Part shown: in pieces, positions 7,505-13,936 of the stretch | Layout of the letters: each line of letters starts with the position of its first letter | Numbering within the stretch: the first letter of the stretch is position 1 | Origin: a virus | Length of the DNA stretch: 22,794 nucleotides | IMG/VR virus record: IMGVR_UViG_3300042868_005854 | Span: 1 to 22,794 of that record | Reading direction: 5' to 3' (one strand) | Notes under the pieces: generated by a model | Seen by the model: the letters and a program-made list of their open reading frames with translations, nothing else | What the model was told of the DNA's origin: nothing | The model's database searches: none | Translations under genes and position numbers: made by a program

Positions 7505-8544
7505 GATAATAACTCCTCTTTTGTATAAATATTGCGATATTCTAAAAGAGCTAATTCCTTAGCCTTTGCCTCGACCATAATATCTAAATCATAGCCGTAT
7601 GTATTGATAGGTAACTTGATGTAGTCAGCATGTGCTGTAATCTTGATCTTGTCAAACTCTTTCTTGTACTTGGCTAAGGTAGGCCATGTAGCTAACTCTT
7701 CGATCGTAATGTTATTGCGATCACACATGCCTTGTAGCATGGTCTGATACTCGGTACGACGGGACTCGCTATAATGACAAGCTTGACGTATATGTGAAGG
7801 CCAAGTACTACGTGCTAACTCTAATGCCTGCTGTTCGGTCAAATGACCAGGATTGAGCGAATGGTGAAAATAATCGAATGTAATCGGAATGCCGATATCA
7901 GTATGTACAAAGTCATATAACATCTGTACCGTATACATGCTAGGCTTGTCGTCATTCTCTACAACCAAACGTGCCTTGCAACTATCGGATAGCCTATGCC
8001 AATTACGTTTCCATACCTGCACAGTAGCTTCAGGATTGCCGTAAGCAGCGCCGATATGAATATTGACCTTGTTGTTATATGACGGCTCGAAGCCCATAAG
8101 GTCAAATAATTCGGATTGACGTTCGAGACTTGTAATAGTCTTGTCAACAACAGCTGCATGAGGCGAACCTAAAATATGAAATGGGCCGGGATGACACGAA
8201 AGGCGATGTCCATACGCTCGAGCATAGTCACCAGCTTCGAGCAACTTAGCCTTGATATGCTCTGCCTGGGGCAACTCGTGTGTCTCAAAATGATCGTGCC
8301 ACGGAATGAGATCTGAACCGATTCGGAATAGACGTATGTCATTCTCTTCGTTCCATTTGAGAATATGTAAAAGGTCGCTAGCGTTTTGTAAAGCTAACTC
8401 ACCAATCTTAGCTAAGTCTCGGGTGTTATACCAAGAACCTTTCTTAATGCCTCGGGACGTCGTAATACGACCACCGAGTTTTTTCGGTCGATTGCCTAGT
8501 GTCTGGTTGATACAGGCATAACCTAACCGTGTGTTATTGTTCAT
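7501..8544 (-). CDS. uvsE: UV damage endonuclease UvsE (UVDE)
   Basis: 347 residues, full length for the family. It starts with RLGYACINQTL as UVDE proteins do and carries the TIM-barrel metal-site motifs in order: FRIGSDLIP (73-81), CHPG (117-120), NIHIG (161-165), VVENDD (194-199, E196), FDYFHHSLNPG (223-233) and HYSES (257-261). The enzyme nicks DNA 5' of UV photoproducts, starting an excision repair route independent of UvrABC. For a phage it would repair its genome or delay host DNA loss in sunlight. It is the first gene of a transcription unit, preceded by one copy of the six-member promoter family and by a TATAAATA sequence. Confidence 0.93.
   Translation of the reverse strand: MNNNTRLGYACINQTLGNRPKKLGGRITTSRGIKKGSWYNTRDLAKIGELALQNASDLLHILKWNEENDIRLFRIGSDLIPWHDHFETHELPQAEHIKAKLLEAGDYARAYGHRLSCHPGPFHILGSPHAAVVDKTITSLERQSELFDLMGFEPSYNNKVNIHIGAAYGNPEATVQVWKRNWHRLSDSCKARLVVENDDKPSMYTVQMLYDFVHTDIGIPITFDYFHHSLNPGHLTEQQALELARSTWPSHIRQACHYSESRRTEYQTMLQGMCDRNNITIEELATWPTLAKYKKEFDKIKITAHADYIKLPINTYGYDLDIMVEAKAKELALLEYRNIYTKEELLS
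7525..7532 (-). promoter_or_regulatory. Putative late promoter octamer ATATTTAT (inside uvsE end)
   Basis: Lies 20 bases before the ATG of the 56-aa gene. It falls in codons for ...NIYTK near the UvsE C-terminus, so it could be there by coding chance. A 7-bp inverted repeat CTCTTTT/AAAAGAG brackets it, overlapping the AGAGGAG site; this is weak evidence for a hairpin. Confidence 0.4.
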
Positions 8545-8630
8545 TTTGTATGTATTTATACTGTAAAGATAAGAGAAATCCCGTACGAATCCAAATATTT
8601 TTTATGAAATTTTACTAAAAAAGTTCACGT
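8545..8630 (-). promoter_or_regulatory. Early/middle promoter-like element, copy F (before uvsE)
   Basis: Sense strand holds TTTGGATTCGTACG (around 8582-8594), then TTATCTTTAC and TATAAATA (8553-8560), then the ATG at 8544. The GGATTCGTACG core is shared with the copy before the DUF4494-like gene. TATAAATA is the exact T4 late promoter sequence, so this leader may carry both promoter types. Confidence 0.55.
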
Positions 8631-8676
8631 TTAAAGGGTTTTGGAGCCGTACGGGGCTTCTGATATTCGACCTATT

Positions 8677-8703
8677 ATAAGATACCGTTAAACGTTCTCT
8701 TAT
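8677..8703 (-). terminator. Possible terminator hairpin after the 139-aa gene
   Basis: Inverted repeat ATAAGA (8677-8682) and TCTTAT (8698-8703) around a 15-base loop. The loop contains part of a 14-mer (CCGTTAAACGTTCT, 8685-8698) that recurs at 15431-15444, also just downstream of a gene. There is no clear T-run, so a transcription stop is not proven. Confidence 0.35.
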
Positions 8704-8728
8704 ACGGTCATTTTAGGGTGATTTTGGG

Positions 8729-9148
8729 TTAGTTTTCGGATATAGATTGAACTTCGCCTATAATTTCATAGGCTAGGAAATAACGCATCATATCACTATT
8801 TTTAGCCTTTTTGATGTCATGCCTACGGGTCATGATATAACCCGTATTCCACATCTGGCGTGTAAAGTTTCTAATTACCTTAAGATTATCAGAATTTAGT
8901 ACTATTAAACGATCTATTGACATGACCGTTAAACGATATGGCCCGATGTGCATATCCTGGACGGACATCATGATTTGTTTTGTACCGGATTCCTTATACT
9001 CTTTTTCTAATTTCGAAACTTGTTTGTCAACTGATTCAGTTATACCTAAACGCATTGCATCCCACAGAAACTCTATCTTTTCTGCGGGATTCAATGCTAT
9101 AAATACATCGAAATCATCTTCTGTTATTACGAGTTCTTTCAATGTCAT
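8729..9148 (-). CDS. Hypothetical protein (139 aa)
   Basis: No family recognised. The protein is mixed helix and strand: an acidic N-terminus (LVITEDDFDVFIALNPAEK), a helical middle, then a beta part (MSVQDMHIGPYRLTVMSIDR) and a basic stretch (TRRHDIKKAKNSD). It is the last gene before a non-coding stretch of 184 bases, so it probably ends its transcription unit. Confidence 0.75.
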   Translation of the reverse strand: MTLKELVITEDDFDVFIALNPAEKIEFLWDAMRLGITESVDKQVSKLEKEYKESGTKQIMMSVQDMHIGPYRLTVMSIDRLIVLNSDNLKVIRNFTRQMWNTGYIMTRRHDIKKAKNSDMMRYFLAYEIIGEVQSISEN

Positions 9149-9164
9149 ACGCCGATACTTTCTT

Positions 9165-9172
9165 ATAAATAT
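9165..9172 (-). promoter_or_regulatory. Putative late promoter octamer ATATTTAT
   Basis: 16 bases before the ATG at 9148, in the 28-base gap after the preceding stop. A 10-base palindrome CGACTAGTCG (9174-9183) lies immediately upstream and overlaps that stop codon. Confidence 0.5.
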
Positions 9173-9176
9173 TCGA

Positions 9177-9449
9177 CTAGTCGAGACGTCCCATCATTCC
9201 TAAACGATATCTCTTCATTACAGTTTCGCGTGCTTCGCGAGCTGTTTGTTCAATCAATTCTAACTCATCCATTGTTACGGAATACTTCTGATTACCAATA
9301 ATAAACTCACCAATTGGTGGTCGATTTGGTTCCATTTTAAAAACATGTGCTGATACTTGATTATCGCACTCGAAGTCAATACCTCCGTAAAATTTCCCGT
9401 ACTTGCGTACCTTTGTCTGGTCTACAGCAAATCTGTTGTTAACACTCAT
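9177..9449 (-). CDS. Hypothetical protein (90 aa)
   Basis: Not recognised. The first 55 residues are beta-rich (KFYGGIDFECDNQVSAHVF), and the C-terminal 35 form a charged helix (LELIEQTAREARETVMKR). It is 11 bases downstream of the methyltransferase gene and probably co-transcribed with it. No clear ribosome-binding site; the leader is AT-only. Confidence 0.7.
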   Translation of the reverse strand: MSVNNRFAVDQTKVRKYGKFYGGIDFECDNQVSAHVFKMEPNRPPIGEFIIGNQKYSVTMDELELIEQTAREARETVMKRYRLGMMGRLD

Positions 9450-9460
9450 AAAAATATGTT

Positions 9461-10228
9461 TTATTTGTAAATAATTAATGTAAACATTTCATCTGAATAT
9501 GTATGATCTAATGCTACGACACCAAATGTGCCTTGACACCAATTCAATACATCTCCCGGACTCCAGTTTATCAGTCCATCTTCAATTTTTAGTATGTCTG
9601 AAGCTAACATAACAATAACACCACGTTCGGCATGTTCATACATCGCTGTCATGGTCTTTGTAAAGTACTCCCAATCGGTAATTGTACTACCATCATAACG
9701 CAAATTCAATGAATTAACGTTTATGACCCAATCCTTCTTAAGATCTTTTGGTAATGTAAACCAATCGGCTTCACGTACATCGATACCCTTATAAATTTCA
9801 TTACCGGCATCTACTAACACTTTATTCGAATCAATACCGACATAGTCAATTGATTCCATAGGTTGTTGTGACTCTTGTGCATAGAACACTTTAAAATCAC
9901 CACGACCGCATCCAAAGTCTAAAATACTAGCTCCGTCCTCTATAGAGTTAGCTATGATTCGATAACTCGACCATTGTCTTTCTCGAGAATCATACCCAAC
10001 AATTTCCGCCGCATGTTGTATATAACCTAGATCCGGTTCTAGTTCCGGAAGTTCTTCGATAAACTCCTCTTGTTCAACAATTGTTTCTGAAGGCATTGTT
10101 TCAGCTTCTAACATTGTATCCAATTGTTCCGTTACGGATCTAGAATCTTCTAACATCGAATCTAGTTGTTCAGTAACTGTCGACTTTTGTTCCTGCGATT
10201 TAAACAGTTCGCTTATTTTTTTCAGCAT
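9461..10228 (-). CDS. Class I SAM-dependent methyltransferase
   Basis: 255 residues. Motif I is SILDFGCGRGDF (101-112), followed by an acidic strand end VGIDSN (about 128-133) that would bind the ribose of SAM, and by VREADWF. The catalytic part offers no NPPY-type motif, so an amino-DNA methyltransferase is unlikely; a small molecule, RNA or protein target is open. The N-terminal 65 residues are acidic and contain a direct duplication, VTEQLDSMLE at 18-27 and VTEQLDTMLE at 32-41, which may be a docking extension. It overlaps the upstream gene by 29 bases. Confidence 0.85.
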   Translation of the reverse strand: MLKKISELFKSQEQKSTVTEQLDSMLEDSRSVTEQLDTMLEAETMPSETIVEQEEFIEELPELEPDLGYIQHAAEIVGYDSRERQWSSYRIIANSIEDGASILDFGCGRGDFKVFYAQESQQPMESIDYVGIDSNKVLVDAGNEIYKGIDVREADWFTLPKDLKKDWVINVNSLNLRYDGSTITDWEYFTKTMTAMYEHAERGVIVMLASDILKIEDGLINWSPGDVLNWCQGTFGVVALDHTYSDEMFTLIIYK

Positions 10229-10490
10229 TTCGTCTTCTTGTTTTGATTCTTGTAAACTTACTTTCTTTATTAGATAGTTCCATTCGAGCTGGATGTGTAC
10301 GGTTAAAGTGCTGTGAAGTTTTACAAGCTAATGCTGCATACTTCCAAGCAGTATCTTCATCATACGCATCTGGCAGAAAGAACTCTTCTGCTAATACGGT
10401 ATCGTCATTTTCAATTACATGTGTACCATCTTCTAGTACTAGCAATTTAGCGTTTGGATACTGTTTTAGTACTTTTTTCTTATCCTTCAT
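10200..10490 (-). CDS. Hypothetical protein (96 aa)
   Basis: Begins MKDKKKVLKQYPNAKLLVLE. The N-terminal half looks like a small alpha/beta unit (LLVLEDGTHVIENDD), and the C-terminus is strongly basic (FTRIKTRRRNAEKNKR). A GTG at 10517 would add nine residues but overlap the upstream gene; neither start has a clear ribosome-binding site, so the ATG is chosen. The last 29 bases overlap the methyltransferase start. Confidence 0.72.
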   Translation of the reverse strand: MKDKKKVLKQYPNAKLLVLEDGTHVIENDDTVLAEEFFLPDAYDEDTAWKYAALACKTSQHFNRTHPARMELSNKESKFTRIKTRRRNAEKNKRTV

Positions 10491-10500
10491 TGTAACTAGA

Positions 10501-10848
10501 TTAATAAGATCTTGCACCTATTGTTTTGAATACGAAGTCACCACTACGTTCATAATGCTTATCTTCTAGAGATACATCAGAGCCGTAATTAGCTCGTGTA
10601 TGCCCTAGGCTACGATCGATTCGCATTTTGTTTTTTCCGTCATTGATGCGGAATATTTCCGTAAGTTTTGAATTGATAAAAAATGGTGACTTGGTGTTAT
10701 CGACAGGAACCATTATATACGCGGATCCTTTTTCAGAACGAATGTCGTATGTTGAAACACCTTTCTTTGTTCTACGGTTAGTAACTAACCCTACTTGATT
10801 TGTATCTTCGAACGTAAATACAACTAATTCTCCAGCATTATATTTCAT
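10501..10848 (-). CDS. Hypothetical beta-barrel-like protein (115 aa)
   Basis: The first 45 residues (AGELVVFTFEDTNQVGLVTN) look like an SH3/KOW-type small barrel, a fold often used for RNA or protein contacts. The C-terminus is charged. No named family. It lies 5 bases after the DUF4494-like gene. Confidence 0.72.
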   Translation of the reverse strand: MKYNAGELVVFTFEDTNQVGLVTNRRTKKGVSTYDIRSEKGSAYIMVPVDNTKSPFFINSKLTEIFRINDGKNKMRIDRSLGHTRANYGSDVSLEDKHYERSGDFVFKTIGARSY

Positions 10849-10853
10849 ACTCC

Positions 10854-11060
10854 TTATTTAGGTTGTTCAATAACTTTACAGATTTTACTATTGGATACAG
10901 ACTTAACTTCAAACTCTCCTGTATATCCTTCGAAATCTTTGTTAACTAGTTGTTCAGCGTGTGTCACTGAAACAGCATCAACCAAATAAGTTTCTGTTAC
11001 CCACTTTACTCCTTTGGGAGTATCGCTGGCAATCTTTACCTTTGCTACGTAATAACTCAT
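10854..11060 (-). CDS. DUF4494-like protein
   Basis: 68 residues. The pattern YYVAKVKI, then VTETYLVDAVSVTHAEQLV, then a C-terminal strand pair matches DUF4494, a small family I know mainly from Bacteroidota and their phages. The function of the family is unknown. It is the first gene of its unit and is preceded by copy E of the promoter family, so it is likely expressed early. The match is from memory of the VTETYLVDAVSF-type signature. Confidence 0.75.
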   Translation of the reverse strand: MSYYVAKVKIASDTPKGVKWVTETYLVDAVSVTHAEQLVNKDFEGYTGEFEVKSVSNSKICKVIEQPK

Positions 11061-11136
11061 AACTTTTTATTTTAAATTAATATTATAACTATATTATAAT
11101 GACTTTTTCGTACGAATCCTAATGCTTCGTAAACTT
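11061..11136 (-). promoter_or_regulatory. Early/middle promoter-like element, copy E
   Basis: Sense strand TTAGGATTCGTACGAAAAAGTC (core at 11109-11122), then an AT-rich stretch with two TATAAT-like matches, then AAAAAGTTATG. The core starts about 58 bases before the ATG at 11060. Confidence 0.6.
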
Positions 11137-11138
11137 TT

Positions 11139-11534
11139 TTACAATTGTTTTGGAATTGGTGTCGAACGACGGCCACCCTTAGTGCGCATTGCTTCCATTT
11201 GTTCAGCAACTTCTATCTCAGCGCGTATCATTTGTTGAATAACACTTTTCTCTTGCACCAGAGCTAATAAAGACTTATACTTACGATATGCATCATTAGA
11301 TGAAGCAGCATCAGCTGCTGTCTTAGACATGGCCTCTATTCTACTAGTAATACCGTCACGTAACTGTGAACGTGACATTGATCCGAAGCCTACAATATGA
11401 ACTTCTGGATCGATCGGATCAAAATCTTTAGGATCTAATAATCCACCATACTTATAAGATGTTTCGTTGAGCATGTTGTTCATTTCTTCAACAATCATCT
11501 CTCTAAGTTTATTTTTAAAATCCATGTGTTTCAT
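11139..11534 (-). CDS. Hypothetical helical protein (131 aa)
   Basis: The N-terminus MKHMDFKNKLREMIVEEMNN is an amphipathic helix like those at the front of several structural proteins in this window. A middle part (GFGSMSRSQLRDGITSRIEA) precedes two long helices, and the tail is basic with prolines (GGRRSTPIPKQ). Start and upstream stop overlap as TAATG. A virion or assembly protein is possible; not recognised. Confidence 0.72.
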   Translation of the reverse strand: MKHMDFKNKLREMIVEEMNNMLNETSYKYGGLLDPKDFDPIDPEVHIVGFGSMSRSQLRDGITSRIEAMSKTAADAASSNDAYRKYKSLLALVQEKSVIQQMIRAEIEVAEQMEAMRTKGGRRSTPIPKQL

Positions 11535-11788
11535 TATTCCCAGAATATCAATTTAGCAATTACACCTAACATTGTGATCCATATAGACCAAAGGGCGGCC
11601 GAGGCTACTTTTCTAAATTCAGTGTTTTTATTAACACGAGCGATAGCCCCGTTGTCAGGGTCTAACAAAGTTTTTTTAATCTCAGATATATCGGCTTGCA
11701 CCTTAACCTGTGATTCGCGAAGAAACTCTACGTCCTTCTTTATAAGTTGTATCTCGTTATGAATTTCAGAATTCGTAAGCCTCGGCAT
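11534..11788 (-). CDS. Coiled-coil membrane protein, XhlA/holin-like layout
   Basis: 84 residues. A coiled coil covers about 5-43 (NEIQLIKKDVEFLRESQVKV), a short DPDNGAIARVNKN loop follows, and one membrane helix fills about 60-82 (VASAALWSIWITMLGVIAKL). This order is the one seen in XhlA-type phage membrane proteins that assist holins in lysis. No endolysin is found in this window, so the lysis role stays an inference; a tail-associated membrane protein is an alternative. Confidence 0.7.
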   Translation of the reverse strand: MPRLTNSEIHNEIQLIKKDVEFLRESQVKVQADISEIKKTLLDPDNGAIARVNKNTEFRKVASAALWSIWITMLGVIAKLIFWE

Positions 11789-11793
11789 AGTTG

Positions 11794-11979
11794 TTAAACC
11801 CTTTTAGATTCAGTTACTGATTGCTTACGGTATTCAGTAACTAACTTCTTCATTTCGCCAATCGCCTTGCGCGCGCGAGTTGCAGCTGACTTAGTACCTT
11901 TGTCCGTAAACTTCATGTGGTTGTCTTCAAAATCGATCCAAAGATCTTTCATCTGCGTAAATAATTCATGTGATGTCAT
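11794..11979 (-). CDS. Histone H1-like (Hc1 family) protein
   Basis: 61 residues. The core KGTKSAATRARKAIGEMKK (27-45), followed by LVTEYRKQS, matches the small Hc1/histone H1-like proteins common in Bacteroidota, where KGNKAAGTRxRK is the usual form. These basic helical proteins bind and compact DNA. Unlike many host copies it lacks a long Lys/Ala tail. In the phage it could package or protect DNA or disturb the host nucleoid. The leader has an ATATTTAT octamer and an AAAGGAA site, which suggests late expression. Confidence 0.85.
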   Translation of the reverse strand: MTSHELFTQMKDLWIDFEDNHMKFTDKGTKSAATRARKAIGEMKKLVTEYRKQSVTESKRV

Positions 11980-11999
11980 AACATTTTCCTTTATTTAAA

Positions 12000-12007
12000 A
12001 TAAATAT
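12000..12007 (-). promoter_or_regulatory. Putative late promoter octamer ATATTTAT (before Hc1-like gene)
   Basis: 20 bases before the ATG at 11979, followed by TTTAAATAAAGGAAAA with a good ribosome-binding site. It lies in the 29-base gap between two genes, so it is free of coding constraint. Confidence 0.6.
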
Positions 12008-12008
12008 C

Positions 12009-12260
12009 TCAGTAGTCAAAATCATCTTCATTGTCATTAGAAAAATCATCGTCTAACGAATCTTCATCTTCACGTATTTCGAATAAACGACTAAATTCTA
12101 ACTCAAGTTCTGACTCATCGACTATCGGGCCATCGACAAATTGATATATCAAATCACCATCGAGATATACTTCTCCGATCTGAGTATCTTCATCAATAAA
12201 ATATTCGATATCATCACCGTAATACTCATCATTAGTTACTAAGTTGATTACTGTAATCAT
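12009..12260 (-). CDS. Acidic hypothetical protein (83 aa)
   Basis: Extremely acidic, with most of the last 30 residues Asp/Glu. The first 45 residues are beta-like (VINLVTNDEYYGDDIEYFID). Small acidic phage proteins can mimic DNA, but nothing here shows that. The start codon overlaps a 15-base palindrome, TGATTACTGTAATCA at 12245-12259. An AAAAAAGGAA site lies just before the ATG. Confidence 0.72.
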   Translation of the reverse strand: MITVINLVTNDEYYGDDIEYFIDEDTQIGEVYLDGDLIYQFVDGPIVDESELELEFSRLFEIREDEDSLDDDFSNDNEDDFDY

Positions 12261-12276
12261 ATGTTCCTTTTTTAGA

Positions 12277-12284
12277 ATAAATAT
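12277..12284 (-). promoter_or_regulatory. Putative late promoter octamer ATATTTAT
   Basis: 16 bases before the ATG at 12260 and directly after the stop codon of the small basic gene upstream. Followed by TCTAAAAAAGGAACAT. Confidence 0.6.
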
Positions 12285-12431
12285 CTACGAACGGCCCTGT
12301 CCTCGGTACAATTTACGATATTTTTTCGAATGTTTTGAACGCGCATTCTTAGATTTTGCGTGTACGCCAGGACGTTTTTTTCTAGATCTAGGCGACCAAG
12401 CGTTTATTGTTTTGTTTGATGTTTTTGCCAC
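12285..12431 (-). CDS. Small basic protein (48 aa), GTG start
   Basis: Contains KKRPGVHAKSKNARSKHSKK and ends in YRKLYRGQGRS. I recognise this as a small conserved protein of phages and Bacteroidota; function unknown, possibly nucleic-acid binding because of its charge. The GTG start has AAAAAGG nine bases before it. Its first 45 or so bases overlap the end of the 94-aa gene upstream in another frame. Its start codon lies in one arm of a possible hairpin (12428-12477). Confidence 0.78.
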   Translation of the reverse strand: MAKTSNKTINAWSPRSRKKRPGVHAKSKNARSKHSKKYRKLYRGQGRS

Positions 12432-12672
12432 TTACATAATCCTTTTTAAGTATGTTTACTTTATAAATATGCAGTGGTTGTACGGACCAATTCATGCGGC
12501 GTTTAAGTTCTGCGATGTTGCGTTTATCGTTAGGATTTGGATAGTCGCAATGGAGTACATATGGTTGCCAAACGCGGCCACGATTACTGCCTACATACAA
12601 ATTGTATAGATGGCAATATGGAAACGGATCATTTCTTAATTTCTCCACGAGTAAAGCGTTTTTGTTCTTCAA
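12388..12672 (-). CDS. Hypothetical protein (about 94 aa, non-ATG start)
   Basis: Not recognised. Its sequence is protein-like (RNDPFPYCHLYNLYVGSNRG, then PNPNDKRNIAELKRRMN). The frame starts at a TTG (12672) or a GTG (12648); no ATG is available near either, and both overlap the upstream gene. The 3' end overlaps the small basic gene by 44 bases. It could be real but translated at a low level. The overlapping frames on both sides are the main doubt. Confidence 0.58.
   Translation of the reverse strand: MKNKNALLVEKLRNDPFPYCHLYNLYVGSNRGRVWQPYVLHCDYPNPNDKRNIAELKRRMNWSVQPLHIYKVNILKKDYVSGKNIKQNNKRLVA
12428..12477 (-). promoter_or_regulatory. Octamer with possible start-codon hairpin
   Basis: ATATTTAT at 12463-12470. 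On the sense strand, CCACT-G-CATA pairs with TATG-TA-AGTGG: 9 base pairs with a small internal loop. The downstream arm contains the GTG start of the small basic gene. The octamer overlaps the upstream arm by three bases. It is less certain than the hairpins at 3182 and 15904. Confidence 0.45.
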
Positions 12673-12922
12673 AGGCTTCTTTCAACGTACGTTCATCTTC
12701 GGATACGACCTTCGGATCACGATTTGTTTTTCCGGCTTGCACGATGTACCATGGCTTACGTTTCTGTTGCGGATCGTGCCAATTGATATTTGGTATTATC
12801 CAACCTTTATTACATTTAACATCAAAGTTACCGTCTGGACGATGATAAATTATCGTACCGGATTTTAATTCTCCTAGCATACGAAACATTATCTGCATAC
12901 CTACTTTAAGTATGTTACTCAT
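12629..12922 (-). CDS. Hypothetical protein with small barrel (97 aa)
   Basis: Residues 1-60 look beta-rich (FRMLGELKSGTIIYHRPDGN, then KGWIIPNINWHD), and the C-terminus is a charged helix. An SH3-like fold is possible. No named family. It begins one base after the upstream stop, as part of a run of tightly packed small genes. Confidence 0.7.
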   Translation of the reverse strand: MSNILKVGMQIMFRMLGELKSGTIIYHRPDGNFDVKCNKGWIIPNINWHDPQQKRKPWYIVQAGKTNRDPKVVSEDERTLKEAFEEQKRFTRGEIKK

Positions 12923-12923
12923 A

Positions 12924-13202
12924 TTAATAGTATTTGATTATATGATTATAGTTGTTAGATTTGACAACACTACAAATTTCAAACTCAATTTTAGCCGTAG
13001 CAATTAGCATATTAAGTGCCTCCTGATACCGACCGTCAAACATTACCGGAACATGTATTAAGTGTTCTATATACATCTGTATAAATGTACGGCGGTCCGC
13101 CTCATTACGAGACGGTACCTTATCCGCAATCCATGTGTCTAAAAAACGTGCTAACGCATTAACGTCATTTGTATTTAGATATTGCAATAATTGATCTCTC
13201 AT
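12924..13202 (-). CDS. Hypothetical helical protein (92 aa)
   Basis: All-helical pattern (DQLLQYLNTNDVNALARFLD, then IQMYIEHLIHVPVMFDGRYQ) with conserved-looking Trp and Tyr positions. Not recognised. The start overlaps the upstream stop by one base. Confidence 0.7.
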   Translation of the reverse strand: MRDQLLQYLNTNDVNALARFLDTWIADKVPSRNEADRRTFIQMYIEHLIHVPVMFDGRYQEALNMLIATAKIEFEICSVVKSNNYNHIIKYY

Positions 13203-13399
13203 TACATCAATCCAGCACGTTTCATCTTTTTCCAGTATCGATACTTACCCAATACCAGTACTGTCGTGATACACAAAACAGCTACCTGAGCTATTGTTTT
13301 ATCAGATCCGCTATCCCAGAACAATGTTATAACAAACATTGTTATTAACATGAGATAATGAAACAATGACTCCTTAAGAGTCCACTTTAGAAATTCCAT
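13202..13399 (-). CDS. Small membrane protein, two helices (65 aa)
   Basis: Begins MEFLKWTLKES. Two membrane helices, about 12-28 (LFHYLMLITMFVITLFW) and 36-52 (IAQVAVLCITTVLVLG), then a basic tail (KYRYWKKMKRAG). The start is set by an AGGAGG site about 7 bases before the ATG; the frame opens earlier, but that part overlaps the upstream gene. Small two-helix proteins with basic tails include holins, but no lysis partner is adjacent. Confidence 0.75.
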   Translation of the reverse strand: MEFLKWTLKESLFHYLMLITMFVITLFWDSGSDKTIAQVAVLCITTVLVLGKYRYWKKMKRAGLM

Positions 13400-13577
13400 T
13401 TTCTTCCTCCTTTTTGCCGTAGACTTTTGTCTCGACACGATTACAAACTTCAGTAAAATGTTTACGAATTTGGCCAATTGGGAATGTGTTACCCCACACT
13501 GTGCCGGCATCCCTTTCACTGATTGTGATCAAATCACCTGTCGCTTCTACGACATACGTTCCGATTTCTCTTTTCAT
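13374..13577 (-). CDS. Hypothetical protein (67 aa)
   Basis: Begins MKREIGTYVVEATGDLITIS. N-terminal beta strands are followed by a helix and a charged end. Not recognised. The ATG overlaps the upstream stop as ATGA, and the last 26 bases overlap the membrane protein gene. The AGGAGG used by that gene lies inside this coding end. Confidence 0.68.
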   Translation of the reverse strand: MKREIGTYVVEATGDLITISERDAGTVWGNTFPIGQIRKHFTEVCNRVETKVYGKKEEENGISKVDS

Positions 13578-13927
13578 TTGTTGTTTATATTAAGTTCTTC
13601 TAAAATTTCTTGATACGCCGCTATTTTACCTCGATAGAATGTCGGGTTATCAGACATCTCAGCTGTCTTCTGACATTCCACGATAAGCTTTTCTAGAAAC
13701 GTAACTAGTCGAGGCTTTGTCTCGTTGACCTTCTCGCGAGGCGTAAACTCGATATGAGGAATATGAGGACCTTGCCACCAATCATCTGGTATATGTTGTA
13801 GTGGACGCGTACGTGCATGCATGCCAGGATCTACTAGTTTGTTACCCATTATACATCCACAGATGCCACTGCCTCCGTTAGCAGGATTACAACTACAAAT
13901 TGTGTGATACGGAACTTTTTCTGCCAT
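13574..13927 (-). CDS. Cys-rich N-terminus hypothetical protein (117 aa)
   Basis: Four cysteines near the start (CSC at 11-13, then GICGC at about 22-25) could bind a metal. A middle part with WWQGPHIPHIEF precedes a long C-terminal helix (VTFLEKLIVECQKTAEMSDN). No family known to me. The stop overlaps the next start as ATGA. Confidence 0.7.
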   Translation of the reverse strand: MAEKVPYHTICSCNPANGGSGICGCIMGNKLVDPGMHARTRPLQHIPDDWWQGPHIPHIEFTPREKVNETKPRLVTFLEKLIVECQKTAEMSDNPTFYRGKIAAYQEILEELNINNK

Positions 13928-13936
13928 ATTATTTTA

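Noticed and set aside
12260-12295. Start-hiding hairpin at the acidic gene (GTTC/GAAC)
   Set aside because: Only 4 base pairs; not distinguishable from chance.
13400-13519. Longer N-terminus for the 65-aa membrane protein
   Set aside because: It overlaps the 67-aa gene, and an AGGAGG site marks the ATG at 13399.
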